Shown here: piece after piece, positions 52,302 through 59,644 of the stretch
Layout: each line of letters begins with the position of its first letter
How positions within the stretch are numbered: the first letter of the stretch is position 1
Assembly: GCF_000240165.1 (NCBI RefSeq)
Contig: NC_017586.1
Location: 930,001-994,000 of the forward strand
From: Streptantibioticus cattleyicolor NRRL 8057 = DSM 46488
GTDB taxonomy: Bacteria; Actinomycetota; Actinomycetes; Streptomycetales; Streptomycetaceae
DNA length: 64,000 nt
Direction: 5' to 3'
Translations under genes and position numbers: made by a program
The notes under the pieces: generated by a model
What the model was told of the DNA's origin: nothing
Databases searched by the model: none
Seen by the model: the letters and a program-made list of their open reading frames with translations, nothing else

Positions 52302-52334
52302 GGCGCCCGGCCCGCACCACGCGGACCGGGCGCC
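52302..52334. terminator. Terminator hairpin
   Basis: GGCGCCCGG and CCGGGCGCC (plus inner CCGC/GCGG pairs) followed by GTTTTC end the ACAD unit, shared with the convergent quinone oxidoreductase gene. Confidence 0.75.
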
Positions 52335-52348
52335 GTTTTCGCGTCCCG

Positions 52349-53332
52349 TCAGGGGACCACGACGAGGCGGCCGGTGGTGGTCCCGTCCGCCACACGCTGC
52401 ACCGCCTCGGCGGCCTGGTCGAACGGCACCCGCTCGCTCACCAGCGGCTTGACGGCGCCCTGGGCGGCGAGCCGGGTGAGTTCCGCGTGGCAGGCGCGGA
52501 CGGCGGCCGGGTCGTGGGTGTTGTACAGCCCCCAGTGCAGCCCGAGGATCGAGTAGTTCTTGACCAGGGCGTGGTTGAGGCCGGGGGCGGGGATGGTGCC
52601 GCTGGTGAAGCCGACGACCACGATGCGCCCCTCGAAGGCGACGCACTTGGTGGACCTGGTGTACGCCTCGCCGCCCACCGGGTCGTAGACCACGTCGGCG
52701 CCCCGGCCGCCGGTGGCCTCCTTGACCACGGCGACGAAGTCCTCGCGGTGGCGGTCGACCACGATGTCGCAGCCGAGCTTGAGTGCCTGGTCCGCCTTCT
52801 CCGGGCCGCCGGCCACGCCGATCACGGTGGCCCCGGCCGCCTTGCCGAGCTGGACGGCGGCGCTGCCGACCCCGCCGGCCGCGGCGTGCACCAGCAGCGT
52901 CTCGCCGGCCTGGAGCGCGGCCCGCCGGTGGAGCCCGAACCAGCCGGTCTGGTAGCCGATGTGCAAGGCGGCGGCCTCGGCGTCGTCCAGCGCCGGCGGC
53001 GCGGGGAAGACCCCGGTGGCCGGGACGACGGCCAACTCGGCGAAGGCACCGCCGGGCAGCGCGGCCGGCGTGATCACCCGCTCACCCACCGCCGGGGCGG
53101 CCACGCCCTCGCCCGTCGCCACGACCTCACCGCACAGCTCCACCCCCGGGGTGAACGGCAGCGGCGGACGCACCTGGTACTGGCCGCGGCACAACAGCGC
53201 GTCGGGGAAGTTGACCCCGGCCGCCCGTACCCGCAGCAGCACCTCACCGGGGCCGGGGACGGGGTCGGCCACCTGATCGAGGCGCATCGCCTCGCGCGGC
53301 TCCCCGGTCTCGTGCACGCGCCATGCCTTCAC
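52349..53332 (-). CDS. NADPH:quinone oxidoreductase (zinc-free MDR family)
   Basis: The 327-residue MDR-family protein has 'GVNFPDALLCRGQYQVRPPL' and 'FTPGVELCGEVVATGEGV' in the catalytic domain and 'TLLVHAAAGGVGSAAVQLGK' for NADPH binding. The lack of the usual zinc Cys/His residues places it with quinone/enoyl reductases. It may serve an electron-sink or enoyl-CoA-like step. GTG 53332 follows GGAGAAC. It lies 16 bp downstream of the TetR gene in the same direction, so they are probably one operon. Confidence 0.9.
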   Translation of the reverse strand: MKAWRVHETGEPREAMRLDQVADPVPGPGEVLLRVRAAGVNFPDALLCRGQYQVRPPLPFTPGVELCGEVVATGEGVAAPAVGERVITPAALPGGAFAELAVVPATGVFPAPPALDDAEAAALHIGYQTGWFGLHRRAALQAGETLLVHAAAGGVGSAAVQLGKAAGATVIGVAGGPEKADQALKLGCDIVVDRHREDFVAVVKEATGGRGADVVYDPVGGEAYTRSTKCVAFEGRIVVVGFTSGTIPAPGLNHALVKNYSILGLHWGLYNTHDPAAVRACHAELTRLAAQGAVKPLVSERVPFDQAAEAVQRVADGTTTGRLVVVP

Positions 53333-53348
53333 AACGTTCTCCGTGGGT

Positions 53349-53948
53349 TCAGGGCCGCCGTACCGAATACAGCAGCAGATCGGCGAATTCCGTGGCGACC
53401 TGATCGGCGGTGAGCGGTCCGTCCGCGCGGTACCAGGTGCCCAGGTGGTGCACCGAGCCGAAGAAGAAGTCCACCACCAGGTCGGGACGGAGCTGCGACC
53501 GGAAGACACCGGTGCACTGTCCCTCCTCGACCAGCGCGCGGAACCGCTCGTGGTAGCGGCGGCGTTCGGCGCGGACGGCCTTCTGCTTCTCGGGGCTGAG
53601 CTGGTGCATCGAGCGGAAGAAGATCTTGGTGTCGTCCAGGTTCTCGATGCTGGTGACGACGACGTCGGCGGCGGCCCGGTGGAGGCGTCCGGCGACGTCG
53701 TCGGCGCCCGCCGCGATCTGCTCCAGGCGTTCGGTCTGGAGCCGCAGGACGCGGGCGTAGACCTCGTACAGCAGATCGTCCTTGCTGCCGAAGTAGTGGT
53801 AGAGCGCGCCCTTGGTCACCCCGGCGGCCTCCACGATCTCCTGGACCGAGGTGCGGTCGAACCCGCGCTCCGCGAAGAGCCGGGTGGCCTCGGCGAGCAG
53901 CCGCCGGGGAACCGCGGCCGTCGCCTTCGTCGTACTGGCCTGTGCCAT
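53349..53948 (-). CDS. TetR-family transcriptional regulator of the acyl-CoA locus
   Basis: The 199-residue regulator has 'LLAEATRLFAERGFDRTSVQ' and 'IVEAAGVTKGALYHYFGSKD' (helix-turn-helix) and a helical ligand domain typical of fatty-acid-type TetR proteins. A 20-bp palindrome at 54013-54032 sits upstream of it; a nearly identical one precedes the phosphotransferase-ACAD operon. The regulator probably senses an acyl-CoA and represses both units. ATG 53948 has AGGAAAGG upstream. Confidence 0.92.
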   Translation of the reverse strand: MAQASTTKATAAVPRRLLAEATRLFAERGFDRTSVQEIVEAAGVTKGALYHYFGSKDDLLYEVYARVLRLQTERLEQIAAGADDVAGRLHRAAADVVVTSIENLDDTKIFFRSMHQLSPEKQKAVRAERRRYHERFRALVEEGQCTGVFRSQLRPDLVVDFFFGSVHHLGTWYRADGPLTADQVATEFADLLLYSVRRP

Positions 53949-54012
53949 GGCCGGTGCCTTTCCTCGCGTGCCGGTTCTCACGCGGTGCCTTGTGTGCCGG
54001 ATCGCCGGACAG

Positions 54013-54032
54013 GATACCGACCGGTAGGCATC
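54013..54032. promoter_or_regulatory. TetR-type palindrome B upstream of the TetR gene
   Basis: GATACCGACCGGTAGGCATC has the same core as site A (49937-49956). It lies 65 bp upstream of the TetR ATG. Its last base is the first base of the MITE-like element described next. Confidence 0.65.
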
Positions 54033-54238
54033 TGGGTCCTGTCGTCAAAAGATCGCCGGGCCGCCCGGAGGGCGGTGCCCCGCGGGGTCTACGGGGGTCC
54101 CCCCAGGCGAAGCTCTGGGGGCGTGTGATCGCAAGGCGGAGGGAGGAGAGCGCAGCGGGCTGCGCCGACGACCGACAACGCCGCGAGCGCGCGTGCCGGA
54201 CCCCGCGGGGCAGGCGAGATTTTGACGACAGGGCCCAG
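54032..54238. mobile_element. MITE-like element with about 26-bp terminal inverted repeats
   Basis: The left end reads CTGGGTCCTGTCGTCAAAA then GATCGCC (54032-54057); the right end, read on the other strand, is CTGGGCCCTGTCGTCAAAA then TCTCGCC (54213-54238). The 207-bp interior holds GGGGTCCCCCC-type hairpins and no ORF. The length, terminal repeats and lack of a transposase fit a miniature inverted-repeat element mobilised by an IS5-type transposase that shares the CCTGTCGTCAAA end, a pattern common in Streptomyces by recollection. No clear target-site duplication was seen. Confidence 0.65.
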
Positions 54239-54240
54239 GA

Positions 54241-55914
54241 TCAGTTCACGGCGTCCCCGCCGGCCGCCGCGGCGCGCAGTTCGCGGCGCAGGATCTTGCC
54301 GGTGGTGGTCTTCGGCAGTTCCGGCACCACCTCGACGGAGCGCGGGTACTTGTAGGCGGCGAGCCGGTCCTTGCAGTACGCGATGATCTCGTCCGGCGAC
54401 GCCTCGGTGCCGGGGCGCAGGCTCACGTAGGCCCGTACCGTCTCGCCGCGGTAGGGGTCGGGGACGCCGACGACCGCGGCCTCCCGGACGGCGGGGTGGG
54501 TGTAGAGGACGTCCTCCACCTCGCGCGGCCAGACCTTGAAGCCGGAGGCGTTGATCATGTCCTTCTTGCGGTCGATCACGTAGAGCCAGCCGGCGGTGTC
54601 CATGAAGCCGATGTCGCCGGTGCGCAGTTCGCCGTCGGGCATGGTGGCCGTGGACTCCTCGGGGCGCCGCCAGTAGCCGGGGACGACCATCGGGCCGCGC
54701 ACCGCGATCTCCCCCGGCTCGCCGAACGGGACGTCCCGCCCCGCGTCGTCCACGATGCGCACCACCGTGTCGGGGCCGGGGATGCCGACGGCCAGGGTGC
54801 CGGAGACCGGGTCCACCGGGGCTTCCAGGCCCGGCGGGACGCTGGCGCAGGGCGCGGTGCACTCGGTGAGCCCGTAGCCGTTGCGGATGTAGTGGCCGAA
54901 GCGCTCGCGGAACCGCTCGACCACGGCGGGCGGCAGCGGGGCGCCGCCCGAGCTGAGCATCCGGAACGAGGCGAAGTCCTCGGCGGTGGCGTCCGGGCGG
55001 GCCATCAGCGCCATGTAGGCGGTGGACGGCCCGACCATGTAGGCCGGGCGGTGCTCCCGGATCGCGTCGAGCACCACGCCGGGCTCGAAGCGGTAGGCCA
55101 ACACGATGCTGTTGCCGCCGGTGAGCGCGGCCATCAACTGGCAGACCATGCCGGTGATGTGGAACAGCGGGGCCAGCGCGAAGATCGCCGAGTCGTCCGG
55201 CAGGGCGAGCAGCCGCGCCTGGCGGTAGGCGTTGTAGACGATGTTGCCGTGGGTGTTGGTGGCGCCCTTGGGCACCCCGGAGGTGCCGGAGGTGTAGCTG
55301 ATCAGGGCGATGTCGTCCGCCGTGAGGTCGCGGCCGGCGGGCGGCGGGCCGGCGGCGGCGCGGGCCACCGTGAGCAGGTCGTCGGCGTCGGTGGCACGCA
55401 CCCGGCCGAGGTCGCGCAGGACCCGTTCGTCGTTGCGGGTCTGGAGGTCCAGTTCGCTCGCGGTGAGCGCGATGCGCACCGGTGAGCCCTCGGTGGTCTT
55501 GCGGAGGTAGGACTCCCAGGCCCGTTCGTGGCAGACGATCGCGGTGACCTCGGCATCGGTGAGCACGTGGGTGATCTCGCGCTCCTTGTACATGGGGTTG
55601 ACCGGCACCACGATGCCGCCGGCCTTCCACGCGCCGAGCACGGCGAGCACGAACTGCGGGGTGTTCTGGAGCACCACGGCGATCCGGTCGCCGCGCTGGA
55701 AGCCGCGCCCGGCCAGATGGCGGGCGAGGCCGTCGGTCAGCTCGCCGACCTGACGGTATGTCAACTTGCCGTCGAAGTAGGCGATCGCGACCCGCTCGGG
55801 GGCCGCGGCGGCCGACGCGCGGAAGGCGTGCAGCGGGGTGGGCGGCGGCGCCGCCAGGGCGAGTTGGTCGGCGTCCCAGTGCTGCAGCCAGGGCTTGTCC
55901 TCGTAGCGCATCAT
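54241..55914 (-). CDS. AMP-dependent acyl-CoA synthetase
   Basis: The 557-residue ligase has 'ISYTSGTSGVPKGATNTHGN' (P-loop motif), 'YMVGPSTAYMALMARPD', 'NGYGLTECTAPCASVPPG' and 'LRTGDIGFMDTAGWLYVIDR' with 'KDMINASGFKVWPREVEDVL', the A5-A8 motifs of ANL enzymes, and 'LPKTTTGKILRREL' with the catalytic Lys at the C-terminus. It activates a fatty or other carboxylic acid with CoA. Start is tandem ATG 55914/55911 after GAGGAAGGG. It lies 109 bp downstream of an SDR in the same direction. Confidence 0.93.
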   Translation of the reverse strand: MMRYEDKPWLQHWDADQLALAAPPPTPLHAFRASAAAAPERVAIAYFDGKLTYRQVGELTDGLARHLAGRGFQRGDRIAVVLQNTPQFVLAVLGAWKAGGIVVPVNPMYKEREITHVLTDAEVTAIVCHERAWESYLRKTTEGSPVRIALTASELDLQTRNDERVLRDLGRVRATDADDLLTVARAAAGPPPAGRDLTADDIALISYTSGTSGVPKGATNTHGNIVYNAYRQARLLALPDDSAIFALAPLFHITGMVCQLMAALTGGNSIVLAYRFEPGVVLDAIREHRPAYMVGPSTAYMALMARPDATAEDFASFRMLSSGGAPLPPAVVERFRERFGHYIRNGYGLTECTAPCASVPPGLEAPVDPVSGTLAVGIPGPDTVVRIVDDAGRDVPFGEPGEIAVRGPMVVPGYWRRPEESTATMPDGELRTGDIGFMDTAGWLYVIDRKKDMINASGFKVWPREVEDVLYTHPAVREAAVVGVPDPYRGETVRAYVSLRPGTEASPDEIIAYCKDRLAAYKYPRSVEVVPELPKTTTGKILRRELRAAAAGGDAVN

Positions 55915-56023
55915 CGCGCCCTTCCTCGCTCGTCCGTTTCGCTGCCGGTGCGCTCGTCCGTTTCGCCGCCGCTCCGGTGGCGGGCCGCCTTCGGCCGCCG
56001 CGCGGGTGCGACGGTGCGCCCGG

Positions 56024-56803
56024 TCACCGTCCGTCCTCCACCTTGCGCTGGAGCTTGTTCATGCCCGCGAGCCACGCGTCCGGATCCGTGGCCCGGGCCG
56101 TGTAGTAACCGGCGACCTCGGGGTGGGGCAGGATCAGGAAGCGTTCGGCGGCGATGCCGTCCAGGACCGCGTCGGCGACCCGTTCCGGCTCGATGGCGCC
56201 GGGGGCGAGCACGATCTGCCCGGTCTGCCCGGTGGCGGCGAGCATGTCGGTGCGCACCCCCTGCGGGCAGACGGCGTGCGCCGCGATGCCGCGGTGCCGG
56301 TAGGTGACCGAGAGCCATTCGGCGTGGGCGAGCGCGGCGTGCTTGGTCACCGAGTAGGGCGCGGCGCCGACCATGGTGAGCAGACCGGCCGCGGAGACGG
56401 TGGCCACGAACCGGCCGCCGCCGCGTTCCAGCCAGCGCGGCACCAGCACCCGCGCGGCCCGCACGTGGGCCATCACGTTGACCTCCCAGGCCAGCGCCCA
56501 GTCGGCCTCCGGGGCCTCCGGTCCGCCGCCGGTGCCCACCCCGGCGTTGGCGCAGTAGACGTCGATGCCGCCGCCGAGGTCGTGTTCGGCCCGGTCGATC
56601 AGCGCGGCAACCTCGTCGGGCGCGGCGGCGTCGCCGGGCAGGGCGAGACCGCCGCTCTCCTTGGCGGTGCGCTGGGCCGCGTCCGCGTCGAGGTCGTTGA
56701 CGGCGACGGCGGCCCCCTCGGCGGCGAACCGGCGGGCGAGGGCGGCGCCGATGCCGCGCCCCGCTCCGGTGACGAAGACCCGTCTGTCCTGGTACGCGCC
56801 CAC
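56024..56803 (-). CDS. SDR-family dehydrogenase (fatty-acid or steroid type)
   Basis: The 259-residue SDR has 'RRVFVTGAGRGIGAALARRF' (cofactor motif), 'YCANAGVGTGGGPEAPEADW', catalytic Ser in 'VATVSAAGLLTMVGAAPYSV' and Tyr-Ser-Val-Thr-Lys. The C-terminal 'RVADAVLDGIAAERFLILPH' is typical of acyl-chain SDRs. GTG 56803 has GGAGGG upstream. It is followed by the acyl-CoA synthetase gene, suggesting a role in lipid or isoprenoid acid breakdown. A TACTAA-GCGG-TTGGTA repeat lies 105 bp upstream. Confidence 0.9.
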   Translation of the reverse strand: MGAYQDRRVFVTGAGRGIGAALARRFAAEGAAVAVNDLDADAAQRTAKESGGLALPGDAAAPDEVAALIDRAEHDLGGGIDVYCANAGVGTGGGPEAPEADWALAWEVNVMAHVRAARVLVPRWLERGGGRFVATVSAAGLLTMVGAAPYSVTKHAALAHAEWLSVTYRHRGIAAHAVCPQGVRTDMLAATGQTGQIVLAPGAIEPERVADAVLDGIAAERFLILPHPEVAGYYTARATDPDAWLAGMNKLQRKVEDGR

Positions 56804-56907
56804 GCTGGCGTCCCTCCGCTCGGCATCGGCCCCCGTGGTCTGCACTGCCGGCCGCGCCCCACCCCGCGAACGCCCGGTCCGCGCGGGGATTCGCCGCCCG
56901 CTCGGCA

Positions 56908-56923
56908 TACTAAGCGGTTGGTA
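56908..56923. promoter_or_regulatory. Imperfect palindrome upstream of the SDR gene
   Basis: TACTAA-GCGG-TTGGTA (5/6 arm positions complementary) resembles TetR-type operators. It differs from sites A and B, so it is probably read by another regulator. Confidence 0.35.
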
Positions 56924-57027
56924 AGCGTTGCGGAAGGCCCCGGCGCACCGGAAACCGCAACCGGCACCCTGGCCGCCGTCGTCTCCTTCGGTGATGATGT
57001 CCACCCCAGGCTTCGAAGGGACCGGCC

Positions 57028-58362
57028 ATGACGGGAATCGGGGTGGATCCGTACTGGGAACTCTCCTTCGGCACCGACGCGCGCCCGGATCCGGGCCAGC
57101 GCGACCGGCTGCTGCGCGGGGTGGCGACGACCGGGGTCACCGATCTGATCGTCTTCGCCCACGGCTGGAACAACGACCACTCCTCCGCGACCCGGCTGCA
57201 CCGGCGCTTCTTCACCCCCTTCCCGGCCCTGCTGGAACGAGCCCCCGCGCACGCCCGGGCGGCCGGCCGCCCCGCCCCCCGGGTCGGCTACACCGGGGTC
57301 TTCTGGCCCGCCCTGCGCTTCGCCGACGAGCCCATCCCCGACCACACCCCGACCCGGCTCAGTGAGCAGACCGCGCGCCTGGCCATCCAGCGCGGTCTGG
57401 ACAAGGTCACCCTCGACGCGCTGCTGGCGTTCTTCCCGGAGGCGGTGCGCGATCTGCACCGGATGGCGATACTGCTGCGCGAACGCGCCGAGAGCACCGA
57501 GCGGCTGGCCGAGTTCTGCACCCTGGCCCGGCGGCTGGCGGACGCCGGCGACCACGTGGCCGCCGCCGACCGGCGGGCCAGCGGCGCCCGTCCGGTGCTG
57601 CTGGACGGCGCCCCGGTCACCGTGTGCACCCGGCTCGCCGACGCGCTGGAGTCCACCGGCGCCGAGACCGTCCCGTCGGCCGCCCCGGAACCCGACGAGG
57701 AGGCCGACTCCGAACCCGGCGACGGCCCGCCCCCGTTCGTCCGGCTGTGGAGCGGCGCCCGCGAACTGCTGCGGCAGGCCACGTACCACCGTACGAAGGG
57801 GTACGCGCGCGCGGTCGGCGAGTCGGGGCTCGCCCCGGTGCTGGCCCGGCTGGCCACCGCCGCCCCCGGCACCCGGATCCACCTGGTGGGCCACAGCTAC
57901 GGCGCCCGGCTGGTGTGCTTCGCGCAGCGCGCGCTGCCGGCCGCGGCGCCGGCCACCGGTTCGCTGGTGCTCCTCCAAGGCGCCCTGTCCGTCTCGGCGT
58001 TCGGCCCCGACGGCGTGCTGCGCGGACTGCACCGGCGGGTGGACGGTCCGCTGGTGGCCTGCCACTCCACGTACGACGACGCGCTCGGCACGCTGTACCC
58101 GGCGGCCTCCCGGCTGCCCGGCGAGCCCGAGCCGCCCGGCGCCGTCGGCCACGAGGGGCTGCGGGAGGGACCGGCCGGGGTACGGCTCACCCTGGCCGAG
58201 ACCGCGCCCCGCTCGGGCCGGCCGTTCCCGGCGCGCGGTCACGTCAGCGTGGACGCCGGCGCGGTGGTGCGGCGCGGCCACCCGCCGATCGGCGCGCACA
58301 TGGACATCTGCCACGCGGAGTTGGCGAGGGTGGTGTTGCGGGCGGGGCACATCCTCCCGTGA
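57028..58362 (+). CDS. Alpha/beta-hydrolase-fold protein, unusual 444-aa form
   Basis: The 444-residue protein has the N-terminal strand 'TDLIVFAHGWNNDHSSATRL' with an oxyanion-like HGWNN, and a nucleophile elbow 'RIHLVGHSYGARLVCFAQRA' about residue 289. A helical insertion of about 200 residues separates the two, longer than a typical lid. It is probably an intracellular esterase or lipase-like hydrolase of unknown substrate. ATG 57028 is a clean start. It precedes the CDPS gene by 384 bp on the same strand; a functional link is possible but not shown. Confidence 0.75.
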   Translation: MTGIGVDPYWELSFGTDARPDPGQRDRLLRGVATTGVTDLIVFAHGWNNDHSSATRLHRRFFTPFPALLERAPAHARAAGRPAPRVGYTGVFWPALRFADEPIPDHTPTRLSEQTARLAIQRGLDKVTLDALLAFFPEAVRDLHRMAILLRERAESTERLAEFCTLARRLADAGDHVAAADRRASGARPVLLDGAPVTVCTRLADALESTGAETVPSAAPEPDEEADSEPGDGPPPFVRLWSGARELLRQATYHRTKGYARAVGESGLAPVLARLATAAPGTRIHLVGHSYGARLVCFAQRALPAAAPATGSLVLLQGALSVSAFGPDGVLRGLHRRVDGPLVACHSTYDDALGTLYPAASRLPGEPEPPGAVGHEGLREGPAGVRLTLAETAPRSGRPFPARGHVSVDAGAVVRRGHPPIGAHMDICHAELARVVLRAGHILP

Positions 58363-58376
58363 GGGGGCCTCCGGGG

Positions 58377-58392
58377 CGGGGGCGCGCCCCCG
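58377..58392. terminator. Perfect 16-bp palindrome, terminator-like
   Basis: CGGGGGCGCGCCCCCG lies 15 bp after the alpha/beta hydrolase stop. As a short perfect palindrome it could form a very stable hairpin that ends the preceding transcript. Confidence 0.45.
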
Positions 58393-58531
58393 AGGGGGGA
58401 CCCCGGTGGGTCGGGCGCCGGGGGTCGAGACCCCGGGGCGCCGGGACCCCAGGGGCGCGACGGCCCTGGGGGGCAGGGCACCGGGGCGGGGACGCCAGCG
58501 GCCCCGGGGGCGCGGGACGCCCGGGGGCGCC

Positions 58532-58578
58532 AGGGACCCGGAGAGGTCAGGGACCCGGAGGGGTCAAGGGACCCGGGG
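58532..58578. repeat. Degenerate tandem AGGGACCCGG repeats
   Basis: Three successive units beginning AGGGACCCGG (at 58532, 58549 and 58567; unit 17-18 bp) occur in the G-rich gap, the first two followed by AGAGGTC and AGGGGTCA. They look like replication-slippage products. Confidence 0.6.
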
Positions 58579-58746
58579 CCGGGACGGCGCTGGTCAACGG
58601 TGGCCTTGTCATATGGTCGGCCGAGTCATTCGCGCCGGGGCGTGCCCCTACGCGCCCTCAAGGTGACGATGCGCCACCGCGGCTCCGGGGAAGCACTCGG
58701 GGGACCGCCGAGGTTCGCGCGGTCGAGTGCACAGAGGGGCAAGAGC

Positions 58747-59583
58747 ATGCACGACAACGGTCATCGGCCCACCGCCGCCGGCGTCCGGCCGGGGACGGTC
58801 CAGGCGCGGCCGGCGGCCGGGACGGCCTCGCTCACCGCGCCGGCCCCTGCCCCTGCCCCCGCCCCGGAGCCCGCCCCCGCGACCGCCCCGGTGCCCGCGA
58901 TGCGCTCCGGCGACTTCAACTGCCGCCCCCTGACCCCCAACTGCGCCCGGGTCGTCGACGCCGGCGAACACGCCGTGGTCGGCGTCAGCCTCGGCAACAG
59001 CTACTTCCGCGGCGACATACTGCGCGCCCTGCTGCGCTGGCTCAGCGGACGGTTCGCCCAGCTCGACGTGGTGATCCCGGACTCCTCCTACCGCGACAAC
59101 CTGCTGGCCGCGGGGTACCAACCGGCGCACGCGGACGGCAAGGCGCACCGCGAGGCGGCCACCGCCCGCAGCCGCGTCCTGCGTTCATGGCGGGAGGCCG
59201 GCGTACCGCTCTCCGGCGACGCCCACGTCCACCTGCTCTCCGACCTCACCGCCAACCCGGCCTACCGCGCGCTGCGGCTGCGGGTGGAGCACGCGCTCCG
59301 CCTCGACCCCGAGTTGTACGCCGAGTGCCTGGCGATGAGCCGCGCGGCGCTGCGTTCCCAGCTCAAGGGGGTCACCCCGTCCGCCGCCCAGGCCGAGGCC
59401 GGGATCCAGTACCTCACCGCCGAACTCCCCTTCTTCATCGGCTCCGCCGAGCTGTTCGGGGTCTCCTCGTCGCTGTGCTTCTACCACAAGCCGGTGCCCG
59501 TCGCCGATCTGCTCTTCACCCGCCCCGGCCCGCTGCGCCCGCCACGCGAGCAGGGGTACGCCCTGATCCAGCCGGTGACGTAA
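58747..59583 (+). CDS. tRNA-dependent cyclodipeptide synthase (NYH subfamily)
   Basis: The 278-residue enzyme joins two aminoacyl-tRNAs into a cyclic dipeptide by a ping-pong mechanism. It matches AlbC along its core: VGVSLGNSYFRGD (catalytic Ser81, AlbC Ser37), 'GIQYLTAELPFFIG' (Tyr222 and Glu226, AlbC Tyr178/Glu182), and 'SSSLCFYHKPVPVADLLF' (Tyr246-His247). Asn84/Tyr246/His247 place it in the NYH subfamily. Residues about 30-51 are an Ala/Pro repeat (APAPAPAPEPAP) absent from AlbC; an ATG at 58900 would give a shorter protein. AGAGGGG precedes ATG 58747. The product is not predicted. A transporter gene follows 61 bp downstream. Confidence 0.9.
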   Translation: MHDNGHRPTAAGVRPGTVQARPAAGTASLTAPAPAPAPAPEPAPATAPVPAMRSGDFNCRPLTPNCARVVDAGEHAVVGVSLGNSYFRGDILRALLRWLSGRFAQLDVVIPDSSYRDNLLAAGYQPAHADGKAHREAATARSRVLRSWREAGVPLSGDAHVHLLSDLTANPAYRALRLRVEHALRLDPELYAECLAMSRAALRSQLKGVTPSAAQAEAGIQYLTAELPFFIGSAELFGVSSSLCFYHKPVPVADLLFTRPGPLRPPREQGYALIQPVT

Positions 59584-59644
59584 CGTCCAGCCCGCGAGAC
59601 AACGCGTCCCACCCATTGACTACCCGGCGCACCCCCGTGAGAGT

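Larger units (their letters stand above)
58363..58746. other. 384-bp G-rich gap before the CDPS gene
   Basis: No gene is supported. It starts with a terminator-like palindrome at 58377-58392, then a G-rich low-complexity run with GGGACCC-type repeats at 58532-58578. The CDPS promoter must lie in the last 150 bp, where AT content rises (58605-58630). Confidence 0.5.

Noticed and set aside
54032-54238. Complete insertion sequence
   Set aside because: The element is 207 bp and contains no transposase ORF.
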